From Andrena cerasifolii (taxonomy: Eukaryota; Arthropoda; Insecta; Hymenoptera; Andrenidae), in assembly GCF_050908995.1 (NCBI RefSeq), contig NC_135133.1, positions 1,282,001-1,346,000 on the forward strand: a stretch of DNA of 64,000 nt. Reading direction: 5' to 3'. The notes under the pieces were generated by a model. It ran no database searches, had not been told where the DNA came from, and saw nothing but the letters and a program-made list of their open reading frames with translations. Position numbers and translations under genes: made by a program. The stretch's first letter is position 1. Each line of letters begins with the position of its first letter. Below are positions 36,331 to 48,049 of the stretch, in pieces.

Positions 36331-37526
36331 TATACAGGGTGTCCCACTAAGGAGTGGACAGCGCGATATCTTTTAAAGTATTGTCGATAAAAATATAAAA
36401 AAATAGGGAATTGCATGGTTCGAGGGGGCCCATTTATTAGCGCGAACGAATTTTGTTTTCAATTATTATTTTAAAAGATACGATGGTCAAGTTCGGTTTT
36501 TCAAATGGAACTATTTTTTTTGAAGACCTGAATTGATAGTGCGTTCCAAGACAAATTCAATAAGCTTTAATGTATACACTTTATTTCCACTGGTTTTTAA
36601 GATATTGCGCTTGCAAATTTACTGATTTTCACTGCAAGAAACCCCTCTGGAATGGCAAAAACCGGGGGCGGTCTTACTGGCCCCACGGGTGGTACTGCCT
36701 GTTGAAATGGATACTTACCTGCCAAAGGTCTACGCCAGAAATGGCAGGCCCAAAGGCTGGACAATTCTTTTCCGTCAGAAATGCTACTTAGGTAGGTACA
36801 TCTGCGGTATCGAGAAGCGCATCGTTACTTTTATTTCGCACTTGCTTCTACGCTCGGATGACCGGTTCTTTTGGAAGGGATGCAAGTTGGATTGGTTAAG
36901 TTAGGAGGAGTGAAAGTTGCTAGACTAAATTTCAACCATAGGGAGCAGATTGTATCAGAACCAATCCAACTTGCATCCCTCCCAAAAGAACCGGTCATCC
37001 GAGCGTAGAAGCAAGTGCGAAATAAAAGTAACGATGCGCTTCTCGACACCGCAGATGTACCTACCTAAGTAGCATTTCTGACGGAAAAGAATTGTCCAGC
37101 CTTTGGGCCTGCCATTTCTGGCGTAGACCTTTGGCAGGTAAGTATCCATTTCAACAGGCAGTGTCACCCGTGGCGTCAGTAAGACCGCCCCCGGTTTTTG
37201 CCATTCCAGAGGGGTTTCTTGCAGTGAAAATCAGTAAATTTGCAAGCGCAATATCTTAGAAACCAGTGGAAATAAAGTGTATACATTAAAGCTTATTGAA
37301 TTTGTCTTGGAACGCACTATCAACTCAGGTCTTCAAAAAAAATAGTTCCATTTGAAAAACCGAACTTGACCATCGTATCTTTTAAAATAATAATCGAAAA
37401 CAAAATTCGTTCGCGCTAATAAATGGGCCCCCTCGAACCATGCAATTCCCTATTTTTTTTATATTTTTATCGACAATACTTTAAGAGATATCGCGCTGTC
37501 CATTCCTTAGTGGGACACCCTGTATA
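36331..37526. mobile_element. 1.2 kb near-perfect palindromic element
   Basis: The left arm 36331-36897 and right arm 36959-37526 are inverted copies of about 567 bp differing at only a few positions, around a 61-bp loop. The ends read TATACAGGGTGTCCCACTAA and its complement; TA is the probable target duplication, giving a TIR starting TACAGGGTG. An identical 71-codon frame appears in both arms (36689-36904 plus, 36955-37167 minus) because of the palindrome; it resembles no known protein. Related partial ends occur at 22315, 41537 and 55402. Confidence 0.85.
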
Positions 37527-37844
37527 GTTAAAAATTTAATTTTTTTATTTTTCATTAACTGTTTAGGTTAAATTCATTCACATAGAACCATCCTTCATGA
37601 ATAAAAAAAAACGCAAGTTCACGCCTTCAATAATTTAGGTCATTAAAATCCATTTCTGAAGGCGGGTTTCGTAAAAATCGCCGAAAGCAGGGAACTTCGA
37701 AGATTTGTATTTTTTAAACAATTTCGAAACTAGAAAAATGAGTACTTAGCCCACCCTAATTTCATATGGACTACAATATATTTCAATATCATGAAAATCC
37801 GAGACGGATCTGGATTCAGCTTCTAATAAAATAAACTATATCAG
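37527..37844. other. AT-rich sequence with an old repeat piece
   Basis: About 37700-37830 resembles 26290-26400 (attttttaaacaatttc, then a tatttcaatatcat-type phrase). No gene. Confidence 0.35.
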
Positions 37845-38272
37845 TACAGTATTTCCTCGTTAGCGGCTCGCTGGTCGGGACCGACGCTGAGCCCGTATCG
37901 TGAACAGAGCCCTAATTCCGAGTGATCGGAGAGATGGAACACTACGTGCGCGGCGAGCGTGCGCGATGATCGCAAGCACTTACCGTGAGCACGAAAACCG
38001 CTTCGCAAAATCTTGACGCAGGCCCGGCTCACGGTAACCGCTTGCGACCACCGCGCACGCCCGTCGCGCACGCAAAGGACAGTGTCAGGCGTCCGAAAGA
38101 CGGAGCGAGACAAAACATCAACGCGTCGCCTGTCTCGTACTGTCCTCATTCGCTTTCAGTGCCTCGCGCTCGCTCTCGCCTTCGCCGGACAAGAGCGAGA
38201 CAGAAGTGGTGGGGATAGCGAAAAATCCGCAACGTGTACAGCAAATCGAGCCCGTAACGAGGAAATACTGTA
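37845..38272. mobile_element. MITE, TACAGTA family, inverted copy
   Basis: Ends TACAGTATTTCCTCGTTA and TAACGAGGAAATACTGTA are perfect 18-bp inverted repeats. The interior matches 2626-3007 in reverse orientation, with an extra core of about 50 bp (cttcgcaaaatcttgacgca, flanked by short inverted cgtgagc/gctcacg arms) that is also found, enlarged, in the 15.2 kb copy. Confidence 0.85.
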
Positions 38273-38869
38273 TTAGTTTCAATAGCCATTTTATGTTAGC
38301 TGTATGCTAGGAAATTGTACTCATTATTCGTAAAGGCAACAATTAATATGCACACGGATTGATGAAGCGGAGGGAGAAGCGGACACATCACGACATTATT
38401 CATAGCAAAGCAACGCTTTGATTCGTCAAGGCTCTACAATAATGGAGCGAAAGCTTTTCAGAGCGGCCCAGCGTAGCCGCTTCCGAGGGCGCGAAGCTGA
38501 GGCACCGAGGCACTCTCTGTTGTACAATCGCGAGGTAGGTACGTAACGGAAGTATTCATAGAGGTTAACTATTTTAACTACTTTTCCGTAACTGTATATG
38601 TAGCTTTTTTCGAGTCAGAGATTCGTATGGTAACCCGTCAAACGAACAAATTCTATTTCGTCACGATATTCCAAACCAATCACTTAATATTAATCTAGCA
38701 AGTGTTAAAGTCACTTACACCGCGTACCGCGAGAGTTAATCGGGCCTTACAACCCCGAGAGAAGGAAAATACATTTCGCGCATGTGTTGCTAGCACACAG
38801 CATTGCCCGTGGAGACCTCTATCTTATTATCCAAAACATTAAACAAAAATTAACACATTGTTAGAAGTA
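38273..38869. other. unassigned sequence
   Basis: No gene seen. Confidence 0.45.
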
Positions 38870-39118
38870 TATTTTAAATAATATTCTGTGCGCTACTGTT
38901 TTATATTCGGGGTGAAATGTAGCCTCCAGTTACCTTTTTTCAGCAGCTATATCCAGAAAGACACAGAAAAAAACGGAATAAGATTATTCACTCAACTGTT
39001 TAGCTTGTACTGAAGGGATTGTCCTGCACTATGACGAGCTCTTCTGTATACCTTAAGTCAGCAATATAAGGACTGGGACATCTCTCGGGGTGGAGCATCG
39101 CACCCGGATTTACCCTAT
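38870..39118 (+). repeat. repeat H, right end of a TIR element
   Basis: Matches about 46985-47232: ccagaaagacacagaa, ttattcactcaactgttt, gagctctt, then cacccggatttaccctata. In the 46.2 kb copy this is the right terminus of a complete element, so this copy lacks its left part. Confidence 0.65.
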
Positions 39119-39123
39119 AGTTG

Positions 39124-39205
39124 TATGCATTTATATTTTTATTTATACAATTATATATTTATACATTTATATATTGATGTATTGATATATATATATATAT
39201 ACACA
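39124..39205. repeat. AT-rich simple repeat
   Basis: tttatatatt-type units ending in a pure TA run and ACACAC. It follows the 3' end of the minus-strand LINE and may be derived from its tail. Confidence 0.7.
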
Positions 39206-39239
39206 CGGAAGCCCTTTGATAAATATAATATACAGCATT

Positions 39240-40640
39240 ATATACACTGAGCAATGAAGCACAGATTCGAAAATTACACACATAATTACACAATATGATG
39301 GCAGTATAAAACGCATAGAGATAAAACACATAAAAGCCAATGTAAAACGAAATAACAGCTAATTACAAATATGATTAATAACTCCAGTTCTAAATGTATG
39401 AAATGAGCAGTCGAAGAAATCAAAAAGATTAGATACAGTGTTAACATTCATATACATACGGTTTATCGGATTGTATTTACCCAATAGAGTTCGATGATGC
39501 TCTATATATAGGAGTGAGCAGTGCGTAAGTTTTTTAGGAGGAATATGTAAATTAAAGAGTTGTAGAATTTGAGGGCACTTAATAACGTGATTAATAATCT
39601 TAATACTAAAAAATAAATCCGCTATGAATCTACGTCTTTCAAGTGTTGGTATTCGTAGTTGGCAGGGGAGAGGCACATAATTATGAGTACAGGCAAAACT
39701 GTATGACGGACCACCAAGTTTGTAAGCAATGAAACCAAGAAATGTATGCTGGACACGTTCAAGTAATAAGTTCTTAAAATATTGATTCCAGATAATAGAG
39801 CAGAGTAGTATAGAAAAGAGAGTTCTAACCCAAATTTGAGTTTTGCGTTCCACACACGTTCAGAGTGATACGTTAGACGTTCACTATACGTTCAGAGTGG
39901 TACGATAGACGTTCAACAGACATTCAAAGTGGTACGCTAGACGTTCAACAGACATTCAAAGTGGTACGATAGACGTTCAACAGACATTCAAAGTGGTACG
40001 ATAGACGTTCAACAGCCATTCAAAGTGGTACGATAGACGTTCAACAGACATTCAAAGTGGTACGATAGACGTTCAATACACCTATGGCGCCAGTACCACT
40101 TTTAACGTGTATTGAACGTCTATCGTACCACTCTGAACGGGTATTGAAAGTCTATCGTACCACTCTGACCGTGTATTGAACGCAAAACTCAAATTTGGGT
40201 TAGAACTCTCTTTACTATACTACTGAGCAGTATTCCAGATGTGGTGTAACTAACGACACGTATAAAAGCTTGATAGATCCAATATTGTTAAAGTAGCGCG
40301 AGACCCGATATATAAAACCTAAAATCTTAAGAGTCTTTCCCACCATATTGAGACAATAACAGCGAAACGATAGAGAGGAAGTAAATACGATGCCAAGGTC
40401 CTTAATACTATTCACAGAGATAAGTGCTGTACAATTTATCGAGTACTCGAACCGCACCTGCACTAAGGGACTTAGTAAAAATAAGCCACAAGATCCTAGC
40501 CACTACATAACTACAAGTTTTAAACACAATCGGTGGTATATCATCATCACCAGGACTAGAATTAGTATCCAGAGTATTTAAGGATTCGAAAACCTCGTCA
40601 ATGTCAATGTATAAGTTAGAAACATCACTGGAATAATTAT
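39240..40640 (-). pseudogene. jockey-like LINE reverse transcriptase, truncated and interrupted
   Basis: Minus strand. About 40640-40455 encodes an RT start block with SSPGDDDIPPIVFKTCSY and IFTKSLSAG, matching the GPDGIP...K.C and F..SL..G pattern of non-LTR RTs. The palm, including the YxDD motif, is missing: the next text (40463-40216) is SVNSIKDLGIVF...LLYVSLVTPHLEYCS, the conserved DLG and LEY blocks after the palm. After the 421-bp foldback insertion the protein resumes as WNQYFKNLLLERVQHTFLGF, with the LERRR block, and ends at 39359. The 5' part of the element, including any endonuclease, is absent. The rest to about 39240 is 3' UTR. Confidence 0.85.
39804..40224. mobile_element. foldback element of 32-bp units, copy A
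   Basis: Starts AGTAGTATAG and ends with the complement CTATACTACT, inside inverted arms that share gagagttctaac and aaatttgagttttgc. It is flanked by GAGCAG on both sides (39798-39803, 40225-40230). The left arm then holds about eight tandem 32-bp units (gttcaacagacattcaaagt ggtacgatagac); the right arm has about three in reverse. The centre reads acctatggcgccagtaccac. The insertion interrupts the LINE reading frame. No coding capacity. Confidence 0.9.
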
Positions 40641-40660
40641 AATTTATATTGTATACTAGG

Positions 40661-40870
40661 TTTACTACTCGGCTTCGCCCGAAATTTAGATTCTGATTTT
40701 ATAGGAAAACAATTTTTTTTGTGAAAATGATCATCTGGACTAGCCAGGCATAATAAGCTGAGACACATTTCGTGATCTCAGAGTTTATCGTTCGTAAGTT
40801 TTTAGGCGACAAACACACAAACATGTAGAAGCTGTATAAATTGTATATTCTTACTTCATAAATATGTACT
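40661..40870 (+). repeat. dispersed repeat D, copy 2
   Basis: Matches 12641-12850 in the same orientation (tttactactcggcttcgccc, cacatttcgtgatc, agagtttatcgttcg). It directly adjoins the 5' truncation point of the LINE. Confidence 0.6.
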
Positions 40871-40944
40871 TTCGTGCAGTGGTGAGCAGCCCTCGGTCCG
40901 CTATTTATTTACTTGCGACTCGCGGAAGCTGTTTGTGCGACCCA

Positions 40945-41555
40945 CTTTAAGGGGTCGTTCTACTTTGATCGGCCGAAAAATTAAGCTATTTTGAAAGATT
41001 TATTTCTGAATAAATACCACATATAATGAAATAAATATTTTTGGTATTTGTTAAGCTACTCTTATATTATACAAAAAAAAAAATAAAAAGATTTTTTTAC
41101 ATTGTTTTAAACGCTTTTTTATAGCGTCAATATGGCGCCTAAAAAAGAGGTATGTATGTTCATGGCGCAGGTGATTTCCCGGCTCAGGCTTATCTGAAAC
41201 CAAAAATCCGAAAAGATACTTAATCTGTATGAGTGTTGTTATCGCACGTAGCTCAATTAATAACTTTTGTCGAAAAATAACCGAGACTTTTTTCGGGGAA
41301 CACCCGAGAAAACATCCGTTCGGATGTGTATTGTCAAGCTTTATTTCAAATCATCGTCATTGTGTTACTTTTCAAGCCGCGCTACTGCGGGAGTTCGGCC
41401 GGCAGACTCACGCTTTGATTGGTCGGTTTTTTTGTTAATATGTCGTTAAAAAAGCCTCGGGGAACATTTTCGCTAAGGAAAAAGTGGTTTCAAATCACTG
41501 CACGAGCCACCCCTTTCAAGGACCTGCAACATTATTGGGACACCCTGTATTATAT
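40945..41555 (+). repeat. dispersed repeat G, copy 2
   Basis: Begins aaggggtcgttctactttga and ends tgggacaccctgtattata; the right end has the same CAGGGTGTCCCA tip as the 36.3 kb palindrome. The left 330 bp match 27300-27640. Frames at 41229-41438 and 41267-41449 show no domain. Confidence 0.45.
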
Positions 41556-41691
41556 TATAATAATTATGATTGGAAATGTACAGAATTTTACAGTTACGTT
41601 TAAGAGTACGTTGAAGTATCGGAAAGGGGGGAAGGGACTAAGGAGAAGGAAGATTCGACCGACATATAACTAGGATAAAAGATAACCTTCA

Positions 41692-42095
41692 TGTTGAGGG
41701 AGTTGAAGGAAAATATAATATAACTTTAACACCATACTCTTTTTAATATAAAAACGAAGATGTACGTGAAATACACAAGCGAAGGAATCGTACAATCACA
41801 GATAGACACGACGCGAGACGTTACCTCTAAGGGCAGGTAAGAGTCAGAGGGTGAATGAGCGCGCGCGTCACCTCTGGAGGCTATTTATACAGCCCTCTCA
41901 GAGGGACGCGTCCCTCAAGCGACGCCGACAAATTTCGGCGCGAAAAGCGCGTCCCCGCGATGGAAAAACTCCGACCTGGGAGAGCCTGGCTGCCAGATGC
42001 ATACGTGGCCATAACCTGACTCACCCAGGCCCACGGGGGAAACCCCAAACATACCGAAAAGTCGCGTCTCTAATATGGAGGCGAAGTACTGAACA
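41692..42095 (-). repeat. probable solo LTR
   Basis: Read on the minus strand it starts TGTTCAGTAC and ends CTCAACA, so it has TG...CA ends with a short TGTT/AACA inversion. A TATA box (gctgtataaatagcc) lies at 41879-41893 in the expected middle position. No matching internal region or target duplication was found next to it. Confidence 0.5.
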
Positions 42096-42334
42096 AACCG
42101 CTACAGTGTACCTACTTTATAGTTTATGGGTCACTTCTGGCTAAATCGATCGACTTTGCCCTCGATGTCAAGGAATTTGATGAGATTGACGTATGATGTA
42201 GTCCACGTGAAATTAGGCGGGGGAGTTAAGTCATCGTTTTGTCGGCTTCCAATTTGATGAAAAAACATGCACCATCAAGGTTTCCAATTTTTGCCTATTC
42301 TAGAGAAAACAGTCTCTGTAAATAGAAATCATAT

Positions 42335-43321
42335 TAGGAGAGAGCGGGGGCCAACGTACAGCGTCATGGAAGTAACAGGCCTTCTCCTCCCTTCCACAAA
42401 CATTTCCAAAACGTCTGCTTTTCACAGTTACATGTGTGTACTGTCCCTTTTATTGTACTGACAATGAGTGACGCTGAGCAGTAATATGAATCGTATACCC
42501 TGGGAAAGCTAAAATTGTTGTTTAGATCATTCAGGTAAGTTTCTCCTATTTTGTTTTCTTTTTGTTAGTATTCCTAGGTATCCTATAGATGTTAAACCAA
42601 TTATTTGCTAGAGCGTTCTTAGGTAATGCCTTTATAAGCTTCTGTATTTGATTTCAACAAGTCTTGTATAGTTTGTATGTTATAACAGTTCTATTCTGAA
42701 AAACATGGCTGGGGATAAAAGTAGTTTGGACCCATTCAGTGACACCTGTTCGAGAGAGAAGTGGGTCCAATGTCTAGCTTTTAAGGGTTAGTCCCACGAA
42801 GACTGCACCATGGGTGATCTTCACTACGTATGTCATAATTTTAATTCGGAGTAGGTGAAATTTAATACCTATCATTCAATTAAATACACAATACCAACGA
42901 AATGTTCGAAGCTGGTTATGCTCCACCAGCGTTATTTAAAATGTATTTGTTTTTATCGTTACTTAATATATATTTATTTAAATGTTTTTTTCTATCGTCT
43001 TTTTTAAAATAAAAAATCCTATTTTGCGTTCGGCGAAGAGTTTTTACTTAATTCTCCTCAAAATAATTAGTGTTACTTTCGTCCCCACGGTATGTTACTT
43101 TCGTCCTACCCCTGCAGGACAAAAGTAACAATGACAGTCACTGCGGAAAACTACCATAACTTTTTGACTACTTATCACGTAAGGTTGAATTTGGGCTCAA
43201 ATGATAGATCAAGAAACATACTACATATCTTAAAGCATAATTTTCATTTTTATATCTGTAAAAGGTAATTGTCGGCTAGGCCAAATGTAAAAAGTGTTAC
43301 TTTTGTCCCCGCTCTCCCCTA
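42335..43321. mobile_element. TIR element with GGAGAGAGCGGGG ends
   Basis: Left end TAGGAGAGAGCGGGGGC and right end CCCCGCTCTCCCCTA are inverted copies, with TA as the likely target. Inside, gttacttttgtcc/ggacaaaagtaac phrases recur in both orientations near the right end. No transposase frame is left in the roughly 1 kb. Confidence 0.55.
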
Positions 43322-43866
43322 TTGTTACAATATAATTACTTTAAAAACGTTGTTCATAAGATTTTATATGATAGAAATGGTTTCTTGCCTCTTTCCACCG
43401 CTTTCGAATTTAATACTGTGTGACTAGATGGGGTAAATAGCAAGAAGCTCACCATACAATTGTGTATTCACAAAAGCAACCGCGCACGGGCTAAAGTAGA
43501 TTTAACTCGTGTGAAAAATTCATCCAGTTTTGCGTACAATTGCTCAACTATAAGTTTAACCCCTGACGACCAACACCGCTTCTTGTGCGGACCCTAAGTT
43601 TTGAACATGTCGCGTCGATCACGACAGTACCAGATACAGACTAAAGAAACTGGTTGCGTTATGCTGCCCCTGTATTTATTTAAAGAGAGAATTGTTTAAG
43701 TTTAAGATATTATACGCAACGGTTAATTTCTAAGGTAAGTTATTTTCCTCCATCTGTGCAGTGAAGATTTCGTTCCGCGGTTCGGCCGTCAAGACGTTAA
43801 GGGATCTTCCTAGTGTGACGGCTGAAAACACCTAATTTTTCGGAAATTAAAAAATGAAAAAAATAT
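43322..43866. other. unassigned sequence
   Basis: No gene recognised. A strong donor-like aaggtaagt lies at 43732 but no exon can be built around it. Confidence 0.4.
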
Positions 43867-44150
43867 AGTAGTATAGTAAAGAGAGTTCTAACCAAAATTT
43901 GAGTTTTGCATTCAATACACGTTCAGAGTGGTACCATAGACGTTCAATACACGTTCAGTGTGGTACGATAGACGTTCAATACAGTTCAGAGTGGTACGAT
44001 AAACGTTCAAGACAGTCAGAGTGGTGCGGTAGACGTTCGATACACGTTCAGAGTAGTACGATAGACGTTCAATACACGTTCAAAGTGGTACTGGCGCTAT
44101 AGGTGTATTGAACGTCTATCGCACCACTCTGAATGTGTATTGAAATGCAA
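43867..44150. mobile_element. foldback element of 32-bp units, copy B, truncated
   Basis: Begins AGTAGTATAGTAAAGAGAGT like copy A, followed by about seven diverged 32-bp units (acgttcagagtggtacgata). The centre, gtggtactggcgctataggt, is the reverse complement of copy A's centre, so the two lie in opposite orientation. The right arm breaks after about one unit where repeat F begins. Confidence 0.85.
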
Positions 44151-44159
44151 ATCGGACTA

Positions 44160-44720
44160 TTTTTTACACAAGCAATTTGTACACCTAGTGTAAATGTAGT
44201 CCCCTTTTCCACAACTATTTTTACACAAGCAATTTGTATTCCTTATGTAAAAGTAGTCCGATTTGCATGACATTTGGTATGATTTTAATCTGGAGAACGC
44301 CAGGAAGCCATTGGTGTCACTTCCACATCGATGCGGTAAACCCTGGACTGCGGGGCGCGGACCTCAATTTGCTGCGGTTGGTCGAGGATTTATACCTGTT
44401 TCAGAAATAAAATAAATCTTCATTCTTTATCGTATCGATATGAAAGTGACACCGATGGATTGCTTGCATTTTTCCGATAAAAACTATACCAAATGTCATG
44501 TAAATCGGATTATTTTCAACGCAGTTACCTTGAAATTATGCAAATCAATTTTTCATGTAATTTCCTTCATTATTGTCCGAATTACATCGTTCTTGGTATC
44601 AGTTTCATCGTCGAAACATAAGGAATCAATTGGCGTCGTTTTCGCAAAGATCTGATGAGAAATGCGGAACTCGAATATTTCTCACTTCTTAATAGGTACC
44701 CCTTCGAGGGTCGAAAGCCA
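44160..44720 (-). repeat. dispersed repeat F, copy 2
   Basis: Inverted match to 17545-18185 (attctttatcgtatcgatat, ctgcggggcgcggacctcaa, atgacatttggtatgatttt). It abuts the broken end of foldback copy B, so one interrupted the other or they recombined. Confidence 0.65.
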
Positions 44721-45415
44721 TAAATTTTTATCTCTTTGACATCTCTTTAACAGACGCACCGAGAGAATCACCCTGTACAATTGCTAATATCCGGTCTGGC
44801 ATACGGAAGGATTTTGTTCTCTTCACAATGCTCCTATTCCTCTATAAATGGATATTTTTACTTACACTTTTTTGTATCGTCTTACAAGGCGATAGAAAAA
44901 ACTACGAACGTGCAAAATGATGTGTATAGTAGATACTTGTTTCTGCTTTTAATTCCCTTTTTTGTTTTTAAAACCCTTTAAAGTACAAATAAGTATAAAA
45001 ATGCAGTCGACTTCGCTTGTTCAAAGTTTAAAATGCAAATATGTGATCGTATATCTGTAATACAATTCATTTTTCATCGCCAAGAATCTCAACTAAATTC
45101 TTATGATTTCTACTTGTTATTGTAGGAGAATATGATGACCCGGTTTTTTTTTAAAATGGTATAAGTTCACTTATTCTGGTTTCGAGACATTTAATGGTTT
45201 GCATTTCCCCCTATTTAATAATATTGTTAAACTCTACTAAGCCTATTTTATGTTTTTAAGATCGTAGACACAAGCAACTTTATAATTTCACCACTTTTAT
45301 AAGTACTACCTAATTGTAAGTAAAACCGTGTTATGTCTTACTGCAATAGGATTTAAACCACTTCCAAAAATAATAAATTATCAAAACCGTGATTTATACC
45401 GAATTTATGTGTAGA
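44721..45415. other. unassigned AT-rich sequence
   Basis: No gene recognised. The frame at 44781-44981 is hydrophobic but has no identifiable domain. Confidence 0.4.
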
Positions 45416-45965
45416 TTCCAAATTGAGACTTTGCTGCGAGAAGGAGGCAACTCCATAATTTGCTGAAATTGAGTTAGCACTCAATGTGAGAAAACATACC
45501 ATGAGTTAACTAAAGGTGAAAATTGTATTGTAGTTTCTGCTACAGATGACGACGATGATCAAAGAAATGAACTTTGAGACTATTTCATAATTTTGTAAAC
45601 ATTTTCCTTATAATTTTTCTAAATTTGTGTAAATTGATGTTTTCTGATATGTTTCCACGCAGGTACTAATACATAGCTTCATAATATAATAATAGTTTTC
45701 AATGTAATTATTTACCGAAAATAATTAAATTTTTATACACTTTCGTGCAAAAAAGACACAGCTCCGAAATTTTAAAATTCACCATGTCATAGAGAAAATA
45801 TATTTTTGCTTAATAATAGTGCTAAACGCTGTGTTAATATGTAGATTTGAAATGTGTAAAATATATTGAGCATATATCTAAAAATATTTTCTTAACATTT
45901 TTTTTATTAGTTTTCCAGAAGTTAATATATTTGGAGCTGCCCTCTTCTTGCTGCAAAATCTTCAA
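45416..45965 (+). repeat. dispersed repeat C, copy 2
   Basis: Direct match to 5180-5735 (tactaatacatagcttc, attgagcatatatctaaa, ttggagctgcc). Near 45545 it can be read as aspartates followed by QRNEL and a stop. Confidence 0.65.
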
Positions 45966-46170
45966 TTGAACTAAATGATTTTAAATGTAGTTCTAAAATA
46001 TAAATATTGAGAATAACAATAAAAATGTATTATTGTCGATGTTAGGTTTATATCATTTGAACAAAAAGGGTTTGCTGTCTCAGATTCAAAAGTCCCCTCA
46101 AATTGTGAAAATCATCGAATGTTACTGTGATAAAGGATAAATTGAACTTATATTCTCAGTTTTATGTATA

Positions 46171-47230
46171 GGGTAAGTCCGGGACTGTCGCTCGACTTGA
46201 CATAAAATGGCTATTGAAACTACTTAATACTGTGTATGAGAGTTGAGGAGGAATAAAACACTGCGTGTGAACAAAATAACTGAGGTTGGATATTCGATGT
46301 TTATTCCTGGTGGGGCATGGTACAAGAGTTTTGTGGAAAAAGCATTTACAAAAAATCGGCATTGCGCGATGATATATCGGTGATAGATCGCTAACGAGGA
46401 GGCACGAGGAGTTCCTACCTTATCGGTATCGGGAAGCTTGGAGCTTTCGCCTATTTTTTCAGAAGAAACGCAATATTTTCAGAATTTTATGCTGATTCAG
46501 AAAAACTGATCAATATTTGCTTTAAGACAATATTTGTTGAAAATCAGATTGAAAACTAAAGTCATGAGATCTGACCACCTCTCCCGAGGTGCCAGGATTT
46601 TCGTCGATAACAGAGACCATTCACATAATATTCATGAAAAGAACAACAAAGAAGAAAGCAAAATTATTTATGAGTGAATATTACAACTACAGATTTATTA
46701 ATTTAATTTGTTTTCGCTAAACAAGTAAAGAATGCATCAGACAAAAAGTGAACAACCTACTAGCGATTAGCAAAGCAAATGAATGCAAAACTGAATAAAT
46801 AAAATGAATACACAAACATAATTATAAAGAAAAAAATTAAAAAATCATAACTCGACCATATCCTTTCTACAGGGGGAGATGGTCTTTTTGTTAGCATTGA
46901 AAGAAAGAATTAATGTGGCCAAATACTATGGCTGCATTGTTCCTCAATACATCTACTATCTTGGCAACCAAAATATTAAGCGCAAATTAAATTAGAAGTA
47001 CTGTTTCATAAAAGAGGTGAAATATAACCTCAACTTACCTTTTATAGCCTATAAATCCAGAAAAACACAGAAGGAAGCGAAAAGACGTTATTCATGCAAC
47101 TGTTTGGCTTCTAGAGAAGCTATTGTTCTGTATCTTTACGCGCTCTTACATATGTGTAGATTATACACAGAGTCTGAAATATAGCGACTGGACTAACTCT
47201 CCTGCCCGACTGACACACCCGGATTCACCC
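46171..47230. mobile_element. 1.06 kb TIR element with TA target
   Basis: Left end GGGTAAGTCCGGGA and right end CCGGATTCACCC are inverted repeats, flanked by TA at 46169-46170 and 47231-47232. The right 250 bp recur at 38870-39118. No transposase frame; the minus frame 46162-46362 runs out through the TIR and is not a known protein. Confidence 0.6.
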
Positions 47231-47386
47231 TAAGGAAACTTGTATTTCCTTTCAACCATATTTTCCCATAAATGAGTAAAATAGGAATTGATTATTTGCA
47301 TATTGTAACCTCTTTCCAGCATCCATATCGACGTACAATTATATACAAAAAAGTGTGAAGAGAAGATTTTATGTTAACTTATTGAA

Positions 47387-47894
47387 TGTTGCGAGTTGGT
47401 AATTTCTAACTTACGCATTCTATTTTTTCTTACAATGCCAAGGCGCCTGGGGTCGAGATTCTGGCTAGAATCTCGGGGTGCTCCGGGTCGTCCTTCACAG
47501 TCGTCGTCCAACGGGCTCCGAATGGTTCGAGTGATAATGCCGGGACGGGAATATTCGGTTGGAAACCGAAGGTAGGGGATCGTTGCGGGTTAAAGAGTTG
47601 GAACGCACCGCAAGGTTAAACAAGTTCATTCTGTCCCGATCTGGGTGACAGGCGAAGCACGTACTGTATCGTGCGTGTGCTAATGATCAGAGAGCGCCGC
47701 GGGTAGTAACAGAGTCTTATAGCTAATCCGCGGCGAAGCGGGGGCCAGAGGGGTCATCGCCTTCGGCTCGCTTTTGGGCGTTTTTGTCGGAAACGCTGAC
47801 GGTGCTCGCGGGTTGTTGCCCGCGCTTTGGCGCTCGCGCGTGCCATCGGAATGAGCGGCGGTTGTAATTCCCGGTCGTCGGCTGGGTTACAACA
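47387..47894 (-). repeat. possible solo LTR, GC-rich
   Basis: On the minus strand it begins TGTTGTAACCC and ends CTCGCAACA, TG...CA with a TGTTG/CAACA inversion. A tataag motif lies about 200 bp from the start. The minus frame 47723-47935 crosses it and is unlikely to be a protein. No target duplication was found. Confidence 0.35.
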
Positions 47895-48049
47895 ATACTA
47901 ACCTCATCATCTTGATATTCCATGTCTGCCAGCATTTTTCAGATTATGTGCTCTATGTTTATTCTAAGTATACCAAGCAATAGTAACATTTGTAAGTGGA
48001 AAGAGGTTAGAGCTTAACCAAGGCATAAGATACCAAATTCTGTGTGGGC

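Noticed and set aside
36689..37167. Conserved 70-codon protein in the palindrome
   Set aside because: The two frames are the same sequence read from the two arms, so their agreement says nothing about selection, and no family is recognised.
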